DNA of 64,000 bases from Chloropicon primus. Lineage: Eukaryota; Chlorophyta; Chloropicophyceae; Chloropicales; Chloropicaceae. The notes under the pieces were generated by a model. It saw only the letters and a list, made by a program, of their open reading frames with translations. It made no database searches and had not been told where the DNA came from. Position 1 is the stretch's first letter, and each line of letters opens with the position of its first letter. Shown piece after piece: positions 39,827 through 50,400 of the stretch. The stretch covers positions 308,501-372,500 of the forward strand of contig CP060770.1 in NCBI GenBank assembly GCA_023205875.1, read 5' to 3'. The translations under genes and the position numbers were made by a program.

Positions 39827-42124
39827 ATGAGGAGGGAATGGAGTTTGAAGAATGAGAGGGGCAGAAGGGGCGGGTCTCGATCTTCTGGTTCCGGATCCTC
39901 CTCGTCGAGTCGTTCTCACGGCGGAAATTCGATCTTGCCTGACAACTGGGGGGACGGGGTTCCTGTCGTGGACGTGGGCAGCACTGCGGCCCAGTGGCCC
40001 AAGGTGTGCGCGGAGGAACACCACAAGGTCGAGTACACTTGTCTTCGAGGGTCCCTGGGGTGTTTCAGGTACGAAGTGGGCAAGCCGGAGGCCAAGTTCT
40101 TGGTCAGGGAGTACCTGGATGAGGACGTGCGCTCTCGATTCCGGAACACGACTTTGACGGAAAGGCAGGGTCTGAAGGTTGCAGCGAACAAGTCGCGGTT
40201 GAAGCAAGTCAAGTACATTTCAAGGCGCTTGATGTTGTCTCAGGACTTCATACCCAAGTCCATCGTAGAGGACGTGTCTGGGGACTCCGTCGCTCCTTAT
40301 GGAAACAGACTCGAAGTGGCTCCGGTCGACGCGGGCGGGCTATCTTGTGAGCCAGGGGGCTCCAGCGGGCTTCTCGCCTTCTACCCCAGAGGGCAACACA
40401 GCAGGGTGCTGGGAGCTTCCTTGGTCAATATGGGTGGGGGTCGTCATCGCGAAGAAAGCGAAGGCCTTTCGGGCAACGACAGTCGCGGAACGAGAGACGC
40501 AACACTTGATATGGGGATGACGATACATCAAGTGCAAGTGTACGACTACAGGCGGAGGTTCGGCGAAACGAGAAGCTTGATGTATGCCGCGAGAACAGCA
40601 AGCCACTTGTATTGCGGGAGGGTGAAATTCTCAAGCACGGCGGGCGAGTCATCATCCTCGTCAAACCTCTCATTGGAGCTCAGAAACTGTTTTTCGTTCG
40701 CCATGAAGTCATCCCTGCTGTCCCATGTGTGCTTGAGCCCACATTGGCCGGAAATAAGCTTTGGCACGTGCTGCGGCAAGGTGTGCAGCGTTGATCTAGA
40801 GGCCGTCCGCAGTGACGCCCGGACGAACGGGGTCAGAAATGCCGTAGCAGGAACAGTGCAGTTGAGAAGTAACGGCCCAGTATACCAGGCGTACGGGCTG
40901 CATCCGAGGACGCTGGTCTGCTGCTCTGAATCTTCGGTGCTTTGCACGGACTTGAGGTCCCCAGGCAGTGACAGGATGTACAGGCACAAAAAATGCAAGT
41001 ACAGCGGGGTAGAAAGGATGAGTTCCGAATCTGGCCTGTCCCTCTACTTCGCAGCTCTGAGCGACCAGGGGATCCACCTCTTTGACGAGAGGTACATGCA
41101 GCCACTGAGGATTTGGGCTGCGCCGAAGGGAAGCTATTTGCTCTCAAGTGCCTTGAAGCCCTTGTCCGTTGTGGATCCATCGTTGAGGGGGGAAGCGGGA
41201 CTCTTGGTTGCCTCTGGCGATGACTTGGCGGACAGTGTGTGCTATCCATTCTCCGCAAGGGAGGAAGAATCCTCATCGAGTGAGGAGTGTGTGGTGTCAC
41301 CGTTGCTGGACGTGCCTACCGTCTCCGCGCATGGCCCGGGTCTGCGTTTGGGGCACTCCTCGAGCAACACATGCACGGCGATGGACTCCGTGCGCTTGCT
41401 GGACTTCTTTGACTCGGTCAGGCATGGCGATTCCAGCCCTCTTCGTGCCACATCCCTGGGCAGGGACTCGCCAGATCCCAAAGTTTGCATCGGCTTGAAG
41501 GTGCTGAGCACGCGTGAAGAGGACAGGTTCCTGCTGTGCAGCCTTTCGAGCGACTTTGGAATCACGATTTCTTCCGCCACACTGAGGAAGGAAACGGATT
41601 TGTACCCCGAGGAAGAAAAGGATGCACTGCATTGCAGGCCCAACGTTGCTGCGCTCGAAGTTGCGGGCGGCGAAGGATCTGAATGTCCCGACGAGGAAAC
41701 AGAGCTTTTGACGTTGGAAAAGGCGTATGACCACGTCTCAGACGTGTCTGCTTACGAGGACCTCGGCGAGCTCACGAGACGCGTCGCTGGATTTAGGTAC
41801 CAGGTGTCCCAGAGGTATCCTCCAACGGCGTACGAGATTCTCCACGATAATCCTACCGGGCCCAGGGACGATGCGGAGCTCCTGCAGAGTCAGCAGCAAG
41901 CGGGGGTCTTGGGTGACCACCACCACTCCCAGCTCAAGGGCAGGTACGGGGGCTCCGAGTCGAGAATCTCGCCGGTTCACCCGGCGGTGGACGTCTTGTC
42001 CACCGTCTTGAAGCTGGATGAGGACGCCTTTTTTGGGACCGCCGCTTCCGCTCCGGCCCAAACCAAAGCGGAGAGGGAGAGCGTCCAGCAGATCTTGAGC
42101 AAAAGTTGGGACCAAGGGTGGTGA
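39827..42124 (+). CDS. Beta-propeller protein, probable TAF1C/Rrn6-like Pol I factor
   Basis: 765 aa, single exon. After a basic Ser/Arg/Gly-rich start, propeller-like segments follow: FSFAMKSSLLSHVCLSPHWPEI with GTCCGKVCSVDLEAV, then VYQAYGLHPRTLVCCSESSV with LCTDLRSPG, then LSLYFAALSDQGIHLFDERYMQPLRIW. The 'HPRTLV...DLR' and 'D.R....PLRIW' pattern resembles the SL1/core-factor subunit TAF1C (Rrn6), where 'CDVRKPMxPLLQW' occurs in plants. The C-terminal third is acidic and then helical, ending KSWDQGW. Assignment is from pattern only, and it could be another WD-like nuclear protein. The start is the first ATG after the duplicated promoter block. Confidence 0.6.
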   Translation: MRREWSLKNERGRRGGSRSSGSGSSSSSRSHGGNSILPDNWGDGVPVVDVGSTAAQWPKVCAEEHHKVEYTCLRGSLGCFRYEVGKPEAKFLVREYLDEDVRSRFRNTTLTERQGLKVAANKSRLKQVKYISRRLMLSQDFIPKSIVEDVSGDSVAPYGNRLEVAPVDAGGLSCEPGGSSGLLAFYPRGQHSRVLGASLVNMGGGRHREESEGLSGNDSRGTRDATLDMGMTIHQVQVYDYRRRFGETRSLMYAARTASHLYCGRVKFSSTAGESSSSSNLSLELRNCFSFAMKSSLLSHVCLSPHWPEISFGTCCGKVCSVDLEAVRSDARTNGVRNAVAGTVQLRSNGPVYQAYGLHPRTLVCCSESSVLCTDLRSPGSDRMYRHKKCKYSGVERMSSESGLSLYFAALSDQGIHLFDERYMQPLRIWAAPKGSYLLSSALKPLSVVDPSLRGEAGLLVASGDDLADSVCYPFSAREEESSSSEECVVSPLLDVPTVSAHGPGLRLGHSSSNTCTAMDSVRLLDFFDSVRHGDSSPLRATSLGRDSPDPKVCIGLKVLSTREEDRFLLCSLSSDFGITISSATLRKETDLYPEEEKDALHCRPNVAALEVAGGEGSECPDEETELLTLEKAYDHVSDVSAYEDLGELTRRVAGFRYQVSQRYPPTAYEILHDNPTGPRDDAELLQSQQQAGVLGDHHHSQLKGRYGGSESRISPVHPAVDVLSTVLKLDEDAFFGTAASAPAQTKAERESVQQILSKSWDQGW

Positions 42125-42299
42125 GTGGGGGCGTCCACTTCCTCTCCGTTTGTGTATACTATTCAGTCAGGTAAATGTGAACTACAGAAATGTGTAAGAG
42201 AAGATTGTACTTGCGTGTGTGCGCTCGCGCGCTCTTTGGCGCCGTTCAACTCGCAGCAAGTTCCCTTGGAATAGTTCCCCCCCTTCCCCCTCGACGTGA

Positions 42300-43112
42300 T
42301 CACTTCTTCTTTCTGCTCCTCGGCTTCGCGGCGTAGGTACCCTGGAGCCACTCTTCCCCGTTAGAGTCCACGGTACCCCTTTCCACCTTCTTCGCCTTCT
42401 TCGGGGCGGCCTTCTGCGCGGCGTGTCCCGCCGACTTGAACACGTCGGTGAAGATGTACAGCATGCCAAAGATCATCGCGCCGAAGACAGCGATGAGCAC
42501 GAAAAAGTCCATGTCAAACGCGGTTGCGTTGTCCACGAACTCGCAAGTCTCGTTGAACGCGACGTTCAGGTAACTGATTCCCTTGTCGAACTCGGTTGGA
42601 CTCTCCGGTGGGTCGAACAGGTAGCTGCACTGCACCTGGACAATCACCTGGAACTTCCTCGCTTGAAGCTCGCGGGCGGGCATGATCTTCAAGTGAAGGG
42701 ACTTGTCCTTCCCCTGCATCACCGTGTGGAACGGCTCGTAGTACGTGAAGTTCTGGATCACGGCAGAGGTGTCAAAGGGCGAAGTTATCTTCGCATCCAC
42801 ACCATAGCAAGAGAACCGTCCGTAGAGCTCCTCCTTGATCCTCGCTCCGGCGACCACCGTCGACAGCTCGCCGACGGGGAACGTCAAATCCTGATTCTTG
42901 GGAAAGTAAGCGTAGAGCTCCACGTTTCCAGGAGCGAACGCCTCATTCAACTTTTGCATCTGTTCCTCCCTCCTCCTCATGAACTCCTCGTTGTCACTCT
43001 CTTCCTGGCACGAAGCCAAGCTCGCAAGCGCGCTCAACGCGACGAGCGTTACGACAAAGGCGTGCCTTGTAACGCTCGTCCTCCTCGACGACAGCGACGA
43101 CGACGACGACAT
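42300..43112 (-). CDS. SSR1: Translocon-associated protein subunit alpha (TRAP-alpha)
   Basis: Subunit of the TRAP complex beside the Sec61 channel in the ER membrane. 270 aa from ATG 43112. Signal peptide MSSSSSLSSRRTSVTRHAFV...LASLASC, then an acidic lumenal start (QEESDNEEF). The lumenal beta-domain has LYAYFPKNQDLTFPVGE, VIQNFTYYEPFHTVM and the potential glycosylation sites NFT and NET. A single membrane segment (FFVLIAVFGAMIFGMLYIF) is followed by a basic cytosolic tail. The tail motif EEWLQGTYAAK matches the 'EWLEGT' block of plant TRAP-alpha. The frame continues upstream to 43163 but without a better start. Confidence 0.9.
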   Translation of the reverse strand: MSSSSSLSSRRTSVTRHAFVVTLVALSALASLASCQEESDNEEFMRRREEQMQKLNEAFAPGNVELYAYFPKNQDLTFPVGELSTVVAGARIKEELYGRFSCYGVDAKITSPFDTSAVIQNFTYYEPFHTVMQGKDKSLHLKIMPARELQARKFQVIVQVQCSYLFDPPESPTEFDKGISYLNVAFNETCEFVDNATAFDMDFFVLIAVFGAMIFGMLYIFTDVFKSAGHAAQKAAPKKAKKVERGTVDSNGEEWLQGTYAAKPRSRKKK

Positions 43113-43867
43113 GGTGGAAAAAGGATTCCTTATTCCGTTCGATCGAAGAACCTTCTCGAGCACGAAGCATGCGTGAACAGGAGAGAAAATCTTTCGTTTC
43201 AGTGGACGAGACCCTTCAAGAGAGGGTTCGCTGGAAAGAGCATGAGACGAGGATTCCAGTGATCCGTCGCTTCGTGTGTTTCTCTCGCGAACAAAGGGAA
43301 GAAATCATCGCTGAACTCACCTTCCTTTCCTTCCCGACGAACGGAGTGTGCACCGCGTTCTCTGAGGCGCCGTCGTTGATTTTTTTTCTTTCTATTTAAA
43401 ATCGGGCGATATTTCCATACACGCAAATGTGAAACTAAATCAACCGCAAACACGCCAGATCTACTTTCAAAGTAATGTTAAATGTAAGACTACATTTCAT
43501 ATTTGGAAATGTTACCAAGTCGGGGAATCTACTCTACGTGTATTTCATATTTGAAGTTGAGATTTCTTTAGATCGGGGAAGAAGAGATCTCGACCGGTGG
43601 TCGACAGTCAAAGGGGCTCTCGTGGCGACTTTGACGGGAGGTAGAGGACGAACCGCGACGACTCTGCGAACGATACCTGCATATTTGGAAAGATAATCGT
43701 GCGAGCGTTCGATTGATACCTTGATTGACCCATTTGGTGCTCTGTTGCGTTCCCTGCGTCCGATTGATTCGCCGCCAACGCACGCTAGGAGAGCCGAGAG
43801 GGGAGGGAGTATTGTGGCGTTAGCCCACCGTAACGGCACGTCGTAACGGCCGCGTCCTCGTTGTGCG
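43113..43867. promoter_or_regulatory. Divergent promoter region between TRAP-alpha and CDP-DAG synthase
   Basis: No gene seen. The middle (43380-43560) is AT-rich relative to its surroundings. The palindromic element is at 43687-43730: TGGAAAGATAATCGTGCGAG then CGTTCGATTGATACC. CGTAACGG motifs lie at 43829 and 43842, directly before the start codon. Confidence 0.45.
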
Positions 43868-45085
43868 ATGAGGCAAGTCGCAAGGAGGTCAAATGTGGTT
43901 GGGTTTGGAGCGGGACGCCGCGAAGGGAACGGGATGGGTCTCGTCGGAGGCAGAAGCCAACGGAGGCTGAGACTGGAGTCTCTGGCACGGAGAAGGCATT
44001 CGACGTCTTCGACGCTCCGCACGTGTCGCTCCTCCTCGAGCGACGCGGTGGAGAGCGTCAATGAATTGGGCGGAGCCGAAACCGCTTCGGCTTCTCCGCC
44101 TCCAATCGATTCGTCGTCGAAGGAGAAGAAGAAGAAGTCGAGCGCGCTCGTTTCGAGGATCGTCACAGCTCTCGTGCTCGGGAGCATCGCTGGCTACGTC
44201 ATTCTGGGTGGAGGGACGTTGTACGCCATCTTCATCGGGTTCATCGTCCTGCAGTGCTCCTTGGAGTACATCGGGCTGATGACGTCGAAGAACCTTCCCA
44301 AGGGCGTGAGGGCACCGCCGACGCTTGTGCGGCGGACCATGTCGCTCATCTCCGTGGGAATGGTGGCGGCGGCTCAGCAGGGGATCCGGACGGGCGTCTT
44401 TGAGGCGGCCTCCTTCGTCCTTCTCTCGATGCTCCTCGTCCGCAGGTCGATGAAGAAGAAGCCGAAGAAGAAGAAGGTGAAGTTCTCCGAGCTCACCATG
44501 CTCGTGTTCGGGCTCTTTTACTGCGGGTACCTCCCGACCTTCTGGGTGAGGCTGAGGGGGGTGAGCGCGATGCACGCCGTGCCGCCGCCGGAGCTCGTGG
44601 CCAAGTTCCTGAGCTGGGTGAAAGTGGAGTGGACCGTGGGGCTCCTCGCCACCTTCATGAGCGCAGCCACGGTCGTCGCCGCGGACACCGGGGCCTTCAT
44701 CGGAGGAAAGCTCATGGGAAGCAGGCCGCTCATCTCGATTTCTCCGAACAAGACCGTGGAAGGCGCTGGCTGGGGCTTCTTCGCGTCGCTGTCCGTGGCC
44801 CTCGCCTTCAACTACTGGTTCAGGTTTCCTGGAAACGTCTCCATGGCCTTTGGGTTCGCCGTCGCCGTCTACGCCGCCAGCGTGTTTGGCGACCTCATCG
44901 AGTCCTCCATGAAGAGGGCGGCGGGGAAGAAGGATTCGGGCAAGCTCCTTCCGGGTCACGGGGGGCTCCTCGACAGGTTCGACTCGTACATCTTCACCGG
45001 CGTCTTGGCCTACGGGCTGGTGTACTGGTACTACTACTTTATGGGCACCCCGCTGACCCAGCTTATCATCGCACCCCCGAGGTGA
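43868..45085 (+). CDS. cdsA: Phosphatidate cytidylyltransferase (CDP-diacylglycerol synthase), plastid type
   Basis: Makes CDP-diacylglycerol from phosphatidate and CTP for phosphatidylglycerol synthesis. 405 aa. The first ~75 residues are Arg/Ser/Thr-rich (MRQVARRSNVVGFGAGRREG...), consistent with a plastid leader. About seven membrane segments follow (VTALVLGSIAGYVILGG onward). The CTP-transferase signature is complete near the C-terminus: ISPNKTVEGAGWG, then SSMKRAAGKKDSGK with LLPGHGGLLDRFDSY. Length and leader fit the plant plastid isoforms CDS4/5 rather than the ER type. A Lys-rich loop (MKKKPKKKKVKF) faces the matrix side. Confidence 0.94.
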   Translation: MRQVARRSNVVGFGAGRREGNGMGLVGGRSQRRLRLESLARRRHSTSSTLRTCRSSSSDAVESVNELGGAETASASPPPIDSSSKEKKKKSSALVSRIVTALVLGSIAGYVILGGGTLYAIFIGFIVLQCSLEYIGLMTSKNLPKGVRAPPTLVRRTMSLISVGMVAAAQQGIRTGVFEAASFVLLSMLLVRRSMKKKPKKKKVKFSELTMLVFGLFYCGYLPTFWVRLRGVSAMHAVPPPELVAKFLSWVKVEWTVGLLATFMSAATVVAADTGAFIGGKLMGSRPLISISPNKTVEGAGWGFFASLSVALAFNYWFRFPGNVSMAFGFAVAVYAASVFGDLIESSMKRAAGKKDSGKLLPGHGGLLDRFDSYIFTGVLAYGLVYWYYYFMGTPLTQLIIAPPR

Positions 45086-45324
45086 GGTGTGGTTCCTTGG
45101 GGAGGAGAAGACTTTGGGAAGGAAGGGCCAGCTCGGCCAGGGGGGCACAAAGTATTTGTAATCTACTCCCTCGACGCACGCATGGCGCGCCAAGGAAACG
45201 ACGGCGTTTTTCGTTGCGAAAAAACAACAACAACCAAGTTATGAAAGAATAAACTCTAAGTGATACACACACACACACACAAAACTTGAAAACTTGAAAA
45301 CTTGCCAAGGCGGGCAATCGTCCG

Positions 45325-45966
45325 TCAGTCGTTCACGACGATTTCCCTTTCCTCGTTGCGCCACTGGTTGTAACCGCCGTCCAGGAACCTGATCTTCTCG
45401 TAACCCAAACCTATCATATCGTAAGCCGCCATCAGGGACCTGCTCTGCGCCCTGCTCTGGGACTTCTGGTCCGGGTTGAGCGTCCCGCCCGTGCTGCAAA
45501 TCAAAACGATCTCGTCCTTGGCATCCGTCAGAGCTTGGAGGTCGCTCTCAAACTTGTCATTGTACTCTGTTCCATTGAAAATCCCGAAGAAAGCAAACGT
45601 TGCTTTTCTTGCGCACTGCTGCGGAGACCACCCGTCGATGAGCTTGTACAGGGGCACGTTCAAGCTTCCCTCGATGTGCCCTGCGTCGTACTCCTCCGAA
45701 GGCCTCACATCAATGAGCAGGGCACCTCTCCTCCTCAGTCCATCAATATCAGATCCCAGAACCTCCCTCACCCTCTTCTCCTTCAGAGCCTTGTACTGGA
45801 TCTTCCAAGCCTTGGGTGAAGTCGGTCGGTTCCCATCAATGAGCCTACCTCCTCCCGGAGACATCGCGGCACTCACTCGAGAAACGTAACGCCTCCCACC
45901 CCCTCTCCTCCCCTTGAGACATCCACGAACATCCCACTGCCTCGCAGTCAACCTCACCATCTCCAT
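45325..45966 (-). CDS. Rhodanese-domain protein, plastid-type (STR10-like)
   Basis: 213 aa. A basic, Arg/Gly-rich N-terminus (MEMVRLTARQWDVRG...RRYVSRVSAAM) fits an organellar leader. A single rhodanese domain follows: LLIDVRPSEEYDAGHIEGSLNVPL, active-site loop ICSTGGTLNP with the catalytic Cys, and FLDGGYNQW. A single domain with a CSTGGT loop is like Arabidopsis plastid rhodanese STR10. The sulfur substrate is unknown. It converges with CDP-DAG synthase, with a ~240-bp spacer containing (AC)n and AACTTGAAA repeats. Confidence 0.9.
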   Translation of the reverse strand: MEMVRLTARQWDVRGCLKGRRGGGRRYVSRVSAAMSPGGGRLIDGNRPTSPKAWKIQYKALKEKRVREVLGSDIDGLRRRGALLIDVRPSEEYDAGHIEGSLNVPLYKLIDGWSPQQCARKATFAFFGIFNGTEYNDKFESDLQALTDAKDEIVLICSTGGTLNPDQKSQSRAQSRSLMAAYDMIGLGYEKIRFLDGGYNQWRNEEREIVVND

Positions 45967-46523
45967 CGTCCTTGATGGAGTATACGGAACCCAAACTTGT
46001 CAATCAAGATACCGATGGAAAGAGGAAGAGACGATATTTCGATTGATGCCCTCCTTTGCTGCCGTTTCCGTCGCCTTCGTTCCCAAAATCTCCGCCAAAG
46101 TGTAAGACCTTCTTCGAAGTTCCTCCTCCTCGAGAGAGATCTCCCCCCTAGAAAGGGACCTGGCTTACGGAGAAGAAACGCTTATTGGCAACTCGAGTGG
46201 CTTTTGGGGCGAGTTGGTGCGCGATTGGAGCGACCAGGTCGCGAGAGAGGATCGTCATGTGGTAGATCGTCTCGAGATCTTTCGTTTGGTACCTCAGTTG
46301 AAGCATTTGGCGCAAGATTTTGTCCGAGAGTTTGGTCATCACGTAGTGTTTCTGCTCCAGGATTCCATTGGGTGGGTTGACTTGGAGGAGAGTGGAGGGG
46401 GAAGGAGAACTTATCGTGCTCATCCAACCCGTCGAAAAGAAGGTACGTCTCGCGATCTTTCGAAAGAGCACTCGTTCGTCGGGTTTGGTGCTCGAGGTAG
46501 TGGATTAAGTCGTTGCGAGGCTC
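45967..46523. promoter_or_regulatory. Divergent promoter between rhodanese and Rieske genes with three palindromic elements
   Basis: No gene seen. Elements at 46000-46050 (TCAATCAAGATACCGATGGA ... TTTCGATTGATGCC), 46264-46287 (AGATCGTCTCGAGATCTTTC) and 46446-46470 (GTCTCGCGATCTTTCGAAAG). The last lies 55-80 bp before the Rieske start codon. Confidence 0.5.
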
Positions 46524-47284
46524 ATGGAAGTTGAGGTGGCACAGGCCTCGGACTTGCGTTTGGATGGGAGCAAGGTGCAGGCACGAGTGAACGGACGTTA
46601 CGTGAGCATCTTCAATGTGAAGGGAGAGCTTTACTGCATCGATGCAATATGCTACCACGCGGGTGGACCCCTCACTGTGGGAGACATCGAGGATGTGGAC
46701 GGAAAGGTAAGTGGGTCCTGCTCTCCCCCCGGTCACGGAGCTTGGCCTCATGCCTTGCTTGTATTGGCCCGGTGCTTCTTTCGACTCAATCGTGCTCGCT
46801 TCCTTTGCCCTTGGTGGAGCATCTGACCGAGTCCTTGATGCACCTGCACGCACTCTTTGAACCCCAGGCCTGCGTGCGTTGCCCGTGGCACAACTACATC
46901 GTCACCGTCCAAACGGGAGAGAAGCTGTATCAGAAGCTCGTGAAGACGGAGGAGGGGAAGCTGGTGCCCGGGGGGTGGGATAGCGTGGGCCAGAGGCAAC
47001 GAACGCACCGAGTTTTCGAGCGGAGCGGTGCAGTCTTCGTGGTCGTGGACGAGGAGGGGTCCTTTGAGAGCGACAAGTACTCGTCGGATGAAGCGTGCGG
47101 CAGGAGGCTCGTGTCGTCCGGTGGGAGTTTCGGGAACCCCAAGCCGAACCCTTTCGGCGCCAGAGGTGCGGGGGGCCAAGGGCGGGGGGCATTCTTGGGC
47201 ATGAAAAACCTCGTGAGCCGGGTGACTTCGGGGCACTTGTTCGGCGCGGACGGGAAGATGCCCTTCAAGAAGCCCCAGCAGTAA
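46524..47284 (+). CDS. Soluble Rieske [2Fe-2S] protein, two exons
   Basis: Exons 46524-46706 and 46868-47284 (GTAAGT...CCCCAG, 161 nt, phase 0) give 199 aa. The intron splits the cluster-binding motif: CYHAGGPLTVG (Cys-x-His) in exon 1 and CVRCPWHNYIVTV (Cys-x2-His) in exon 2. The domain is complete, with no leader or membrane segment, as in RFESD/ferredoxin-type Rieske proteins that pass electrons to oxygenases or reductases. After residue ~130 a Gly/Phe/Lys-rich extension (SSGGSFGNPKPNPFGARG) is probably disordered. The partner enzyme is not in this window. Confidence 0.9.
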
Positions 47285-47408
47285 CAGCAGGCGTCGACGA
47301 CGGCGACGAATCAAAGAAAAAAACAATGCAACAACAGTTTGTGTGTGTACAAAGATAATCATATTATGTTCTGTAACGTACTTCACCTTAATCCTGTTCT
47401 CGTTTCCC

Positions 47409-50400
47409 CTAGTTCAAAGCAGAGAAGAGGTTCTTGAACCTCGGGTCTTCTTCTTCCCCTTGCACCTCCTCATCCCCGAGGGGGGCATAGCTAGAATTGA
47501 GCCCAATATTCTGACTCTTTTGAGGCGTCGTGTTGCTCACGAGCGAGGCATGGCACAGTGGGCAGTGTGCCCTCTGGTGCAATTCAGCCAAGAGCAATGG
47601 GTGCTTGCAGGTGCCGCACCGCTTCCACTTGGAATCCCGGATGACTCTGCCCGAGGCCACACAAATTTCCTTGTTCTTCGCGGCGTCATCCTTCATGGAG
47701 GGCGCGACGTGGCGCCTCTCGCCTTGATTCCGAAGCTTCTTGGGGTCGGTAGGCCTGTGGGTCGTGAATATTGACATGGCGATGTCGGAGTACGCCTGCT
47801 TGTCGATCTCAGAAATCTCATCCAGGGACTCCAGCTTCATGAACGCCTTTGAGGTCTGATGGTAGTACCTGTTGTAAAACGCCGTGAGAGCAAGAAGAGA
47901 GTAAATCTCCCGGGCCTTCAGTATCCCTTCGTAATCTGTGAGAAGCATCGCGACCCTCATTGCCCCATCCAAGTCACCGTCATAAAGGTACTTGTGAGCG
48001 AGGTTCCAATAGTGCAGAGCCTCGGCCCCCTTCCACGGGTTTCCATTCGCGTAGTCCATCCCGATGTCCATGGACAGCAGGCCATTCAGGACTTGCCCGG
48101 CCCCCCTCATCGGACTCGAAGCCGCCGAGTCACTCAGAGTCGAGCTCTTCATGGCATCCAACTCCAAGGCACACAGAACATAAAGCTTCTTCGCCTTTCG
48201 GGTGTCAGACATCTTCTCGGTCTCTGCCTTTGCGACCTTCAGCAACAATCTCGCCGACTCGTTGTGCTTGCGGGCCTTCCTGAACAACTCGATCGCTTGG
48301 GAGTACTTGTGGCTCTCGATTTGCTTGTTCGCGTACTCGATCAGCAGCTCCTCGATGTGCTGAATGTTGTGGTTTTCAGCCAACCGGATAGCGTTCTGCC
48401 ACTGGTTGAGAGTAACGCAACAATCGATGGCAAGATTGATGTTCGACGACTTCACAAACGCCTTGACGGCATCGTTGCAGATTCCAACGCTCATCAGCTT
48501 GGCCCCAATCGTCTGCAGGAGGTCGTGGCCTTCAGGCAGCGTGTGAATCAGCTTCGTGAGCGCAGAGTAATCCTCCAGGGAGTACAAGCACTCGATCAGC
48601 TGCTCGGTGTTCTTGGCTTGAGCGTAGTACTGCACAGCCTTCGTGAGCATCTGCCTATCGCTGTAGTAGTCCCCCATCTTATTCCACGACTGGATCAGCA
48701 TCTCATCATTTCCTCCGCCGTTTTGCAGCAGTTTCTCAACCTTGAACCAGTTCCCAAACTTCATTCTCAGGTCGATGGCAAGGTCAGGCCTCTCGCACTC
48801 CAGGTAGATGCGCTCTGCCTCGTTGAACTTCTTGAAAAAGACGCAAACCTCCGCCTGCTGCAGCTTCTTGTTGTCCAAGGACTGCAACTGCTTCACGAAC
48901 TGGATGCCGTGAAAATCGGCGCACTGGACGAAGGCTTTGTCTGCCATGACAAAGTTCAAGTTCTGCAGCGAGTGCTCGGCCAGCAACTTCCATAACCTTG
49001 GATGAGAATTGTCCATGATGAAGGAGTAAGCGTCCGTTATGGATGCTCTGTTGAGGACCTCCTGGACATCTCTCAGGGCCTTGGTGTGGTGGTCCACGAC
49101 AAGCTCAAAGTGCGGCGTGTCGGGACTTTTCAGGAGCTCGTCAATCTTCACGGATTTGATCTCCAAGTTGTCAAAGTGGCAGAGGTCCGCAGTAGATGTG
49201 ATGGGCTCCTCTGGCTGGAAGTTCCTGAACACATACATGCGATTCTTCTCCATGACAGCAAGGAGGTTGGGGTCATCGCTCGACCACTTCATGTCCCAAA
49301 CATCTTTCCTTTCCAGCAGCAAGGTACTCTTGTTGCCCGTCTTGTCCAGCACGTTCCGCTCCGACTGTATTGAGAAGACCTTGAATAGGCCATGGACGTC
49401 GATCGAGGCCGCGGTGTTCGATTTGCAGTTCATTGTGATCTTCACGGGCTTGCCATTGATGGACTTGGATCCCTCCTTCTTCAGGTGAGGAAGGGAGTAC
49501 TTGTGAATCGTCCCGTTTTCCCTTCCGATCAGAAGGATCGAGTCCGAGACGCAGATGCATGATATTGGATTCGTCGTCTTCTTGTCCGAGATTTGGGTCT
49601 TGTTGTAGCTGCGCGATGGCTTGTCGTCGATGTGGAAAGTGCTCTCATCCTCCAAAAGGCTCCTGATGTTCTCCGAACCTGAGTTGGTGCCACTGCCGTT
49701 CTTGGTCGCCCTCTCCTTGAAGTTCCAGATGTACACCATCGTCTTCGAGGTCACCACGATGAAGGTGTTGGAGATGGACAGGAACTCTCCCTCGAAGGGG
49801 ATGACCTTGGTCTCAATGGGGGACCCGATGGAGTTGCAGAGCAGGACAGAAGAATGCTCCGCTTCGTGGTTCCTCGTCAGAATGACGCAGTACTGGTTGC
49901 AGGCCATCACTCCAAGGAACCTCTTCATGAACTTTATGATCCTTTCTCCCCTCTCGATGTGCCAGAAGGTCAGGCAGTGGTCAGATCGCTCCGGCCTGTG
50001 GTACGCGTACACCATCGTCCCGTTCATATAGCCCCAGGGAACAGGGGGTTTGATGTTGGCAAAGTACATGAAGGAGTCGACTGCCATCGAGACCCGGAGC
50101 CCAGAGCCCTCCCACGACAGAGAGCTGATGCCAGCCCCAGGAACTCTCAGCGTCTTCCAATGGTATCCCATGTTCGAATAGAACGACACCACGGAAGATG
50201 GCCCGGGCTCCGTTGCCACGTGCTGCTGGCCAAACACGGCCAGAACCGTCCCCGCGGGATTCCACTTGATCCCGTTGACCTTCATCTTCGTGTCCACGAT
50301 TATCGGTTGATCGTCGTTCTCGTGCTTCATGAGCTGCACCCTCCCGGTGTCCGTGCACAGCGCGAGAACGGGAATCTCGTAATCTTGGGGTATCCCTTCC

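Noticed and set aside
43868-45193. 434-codon minus frame over CDP-DAG synthase
   Set aside because: His/Arg/Glu-rich antisense shadow; the plus strand carries the complete CDP-DAG synthase signature.
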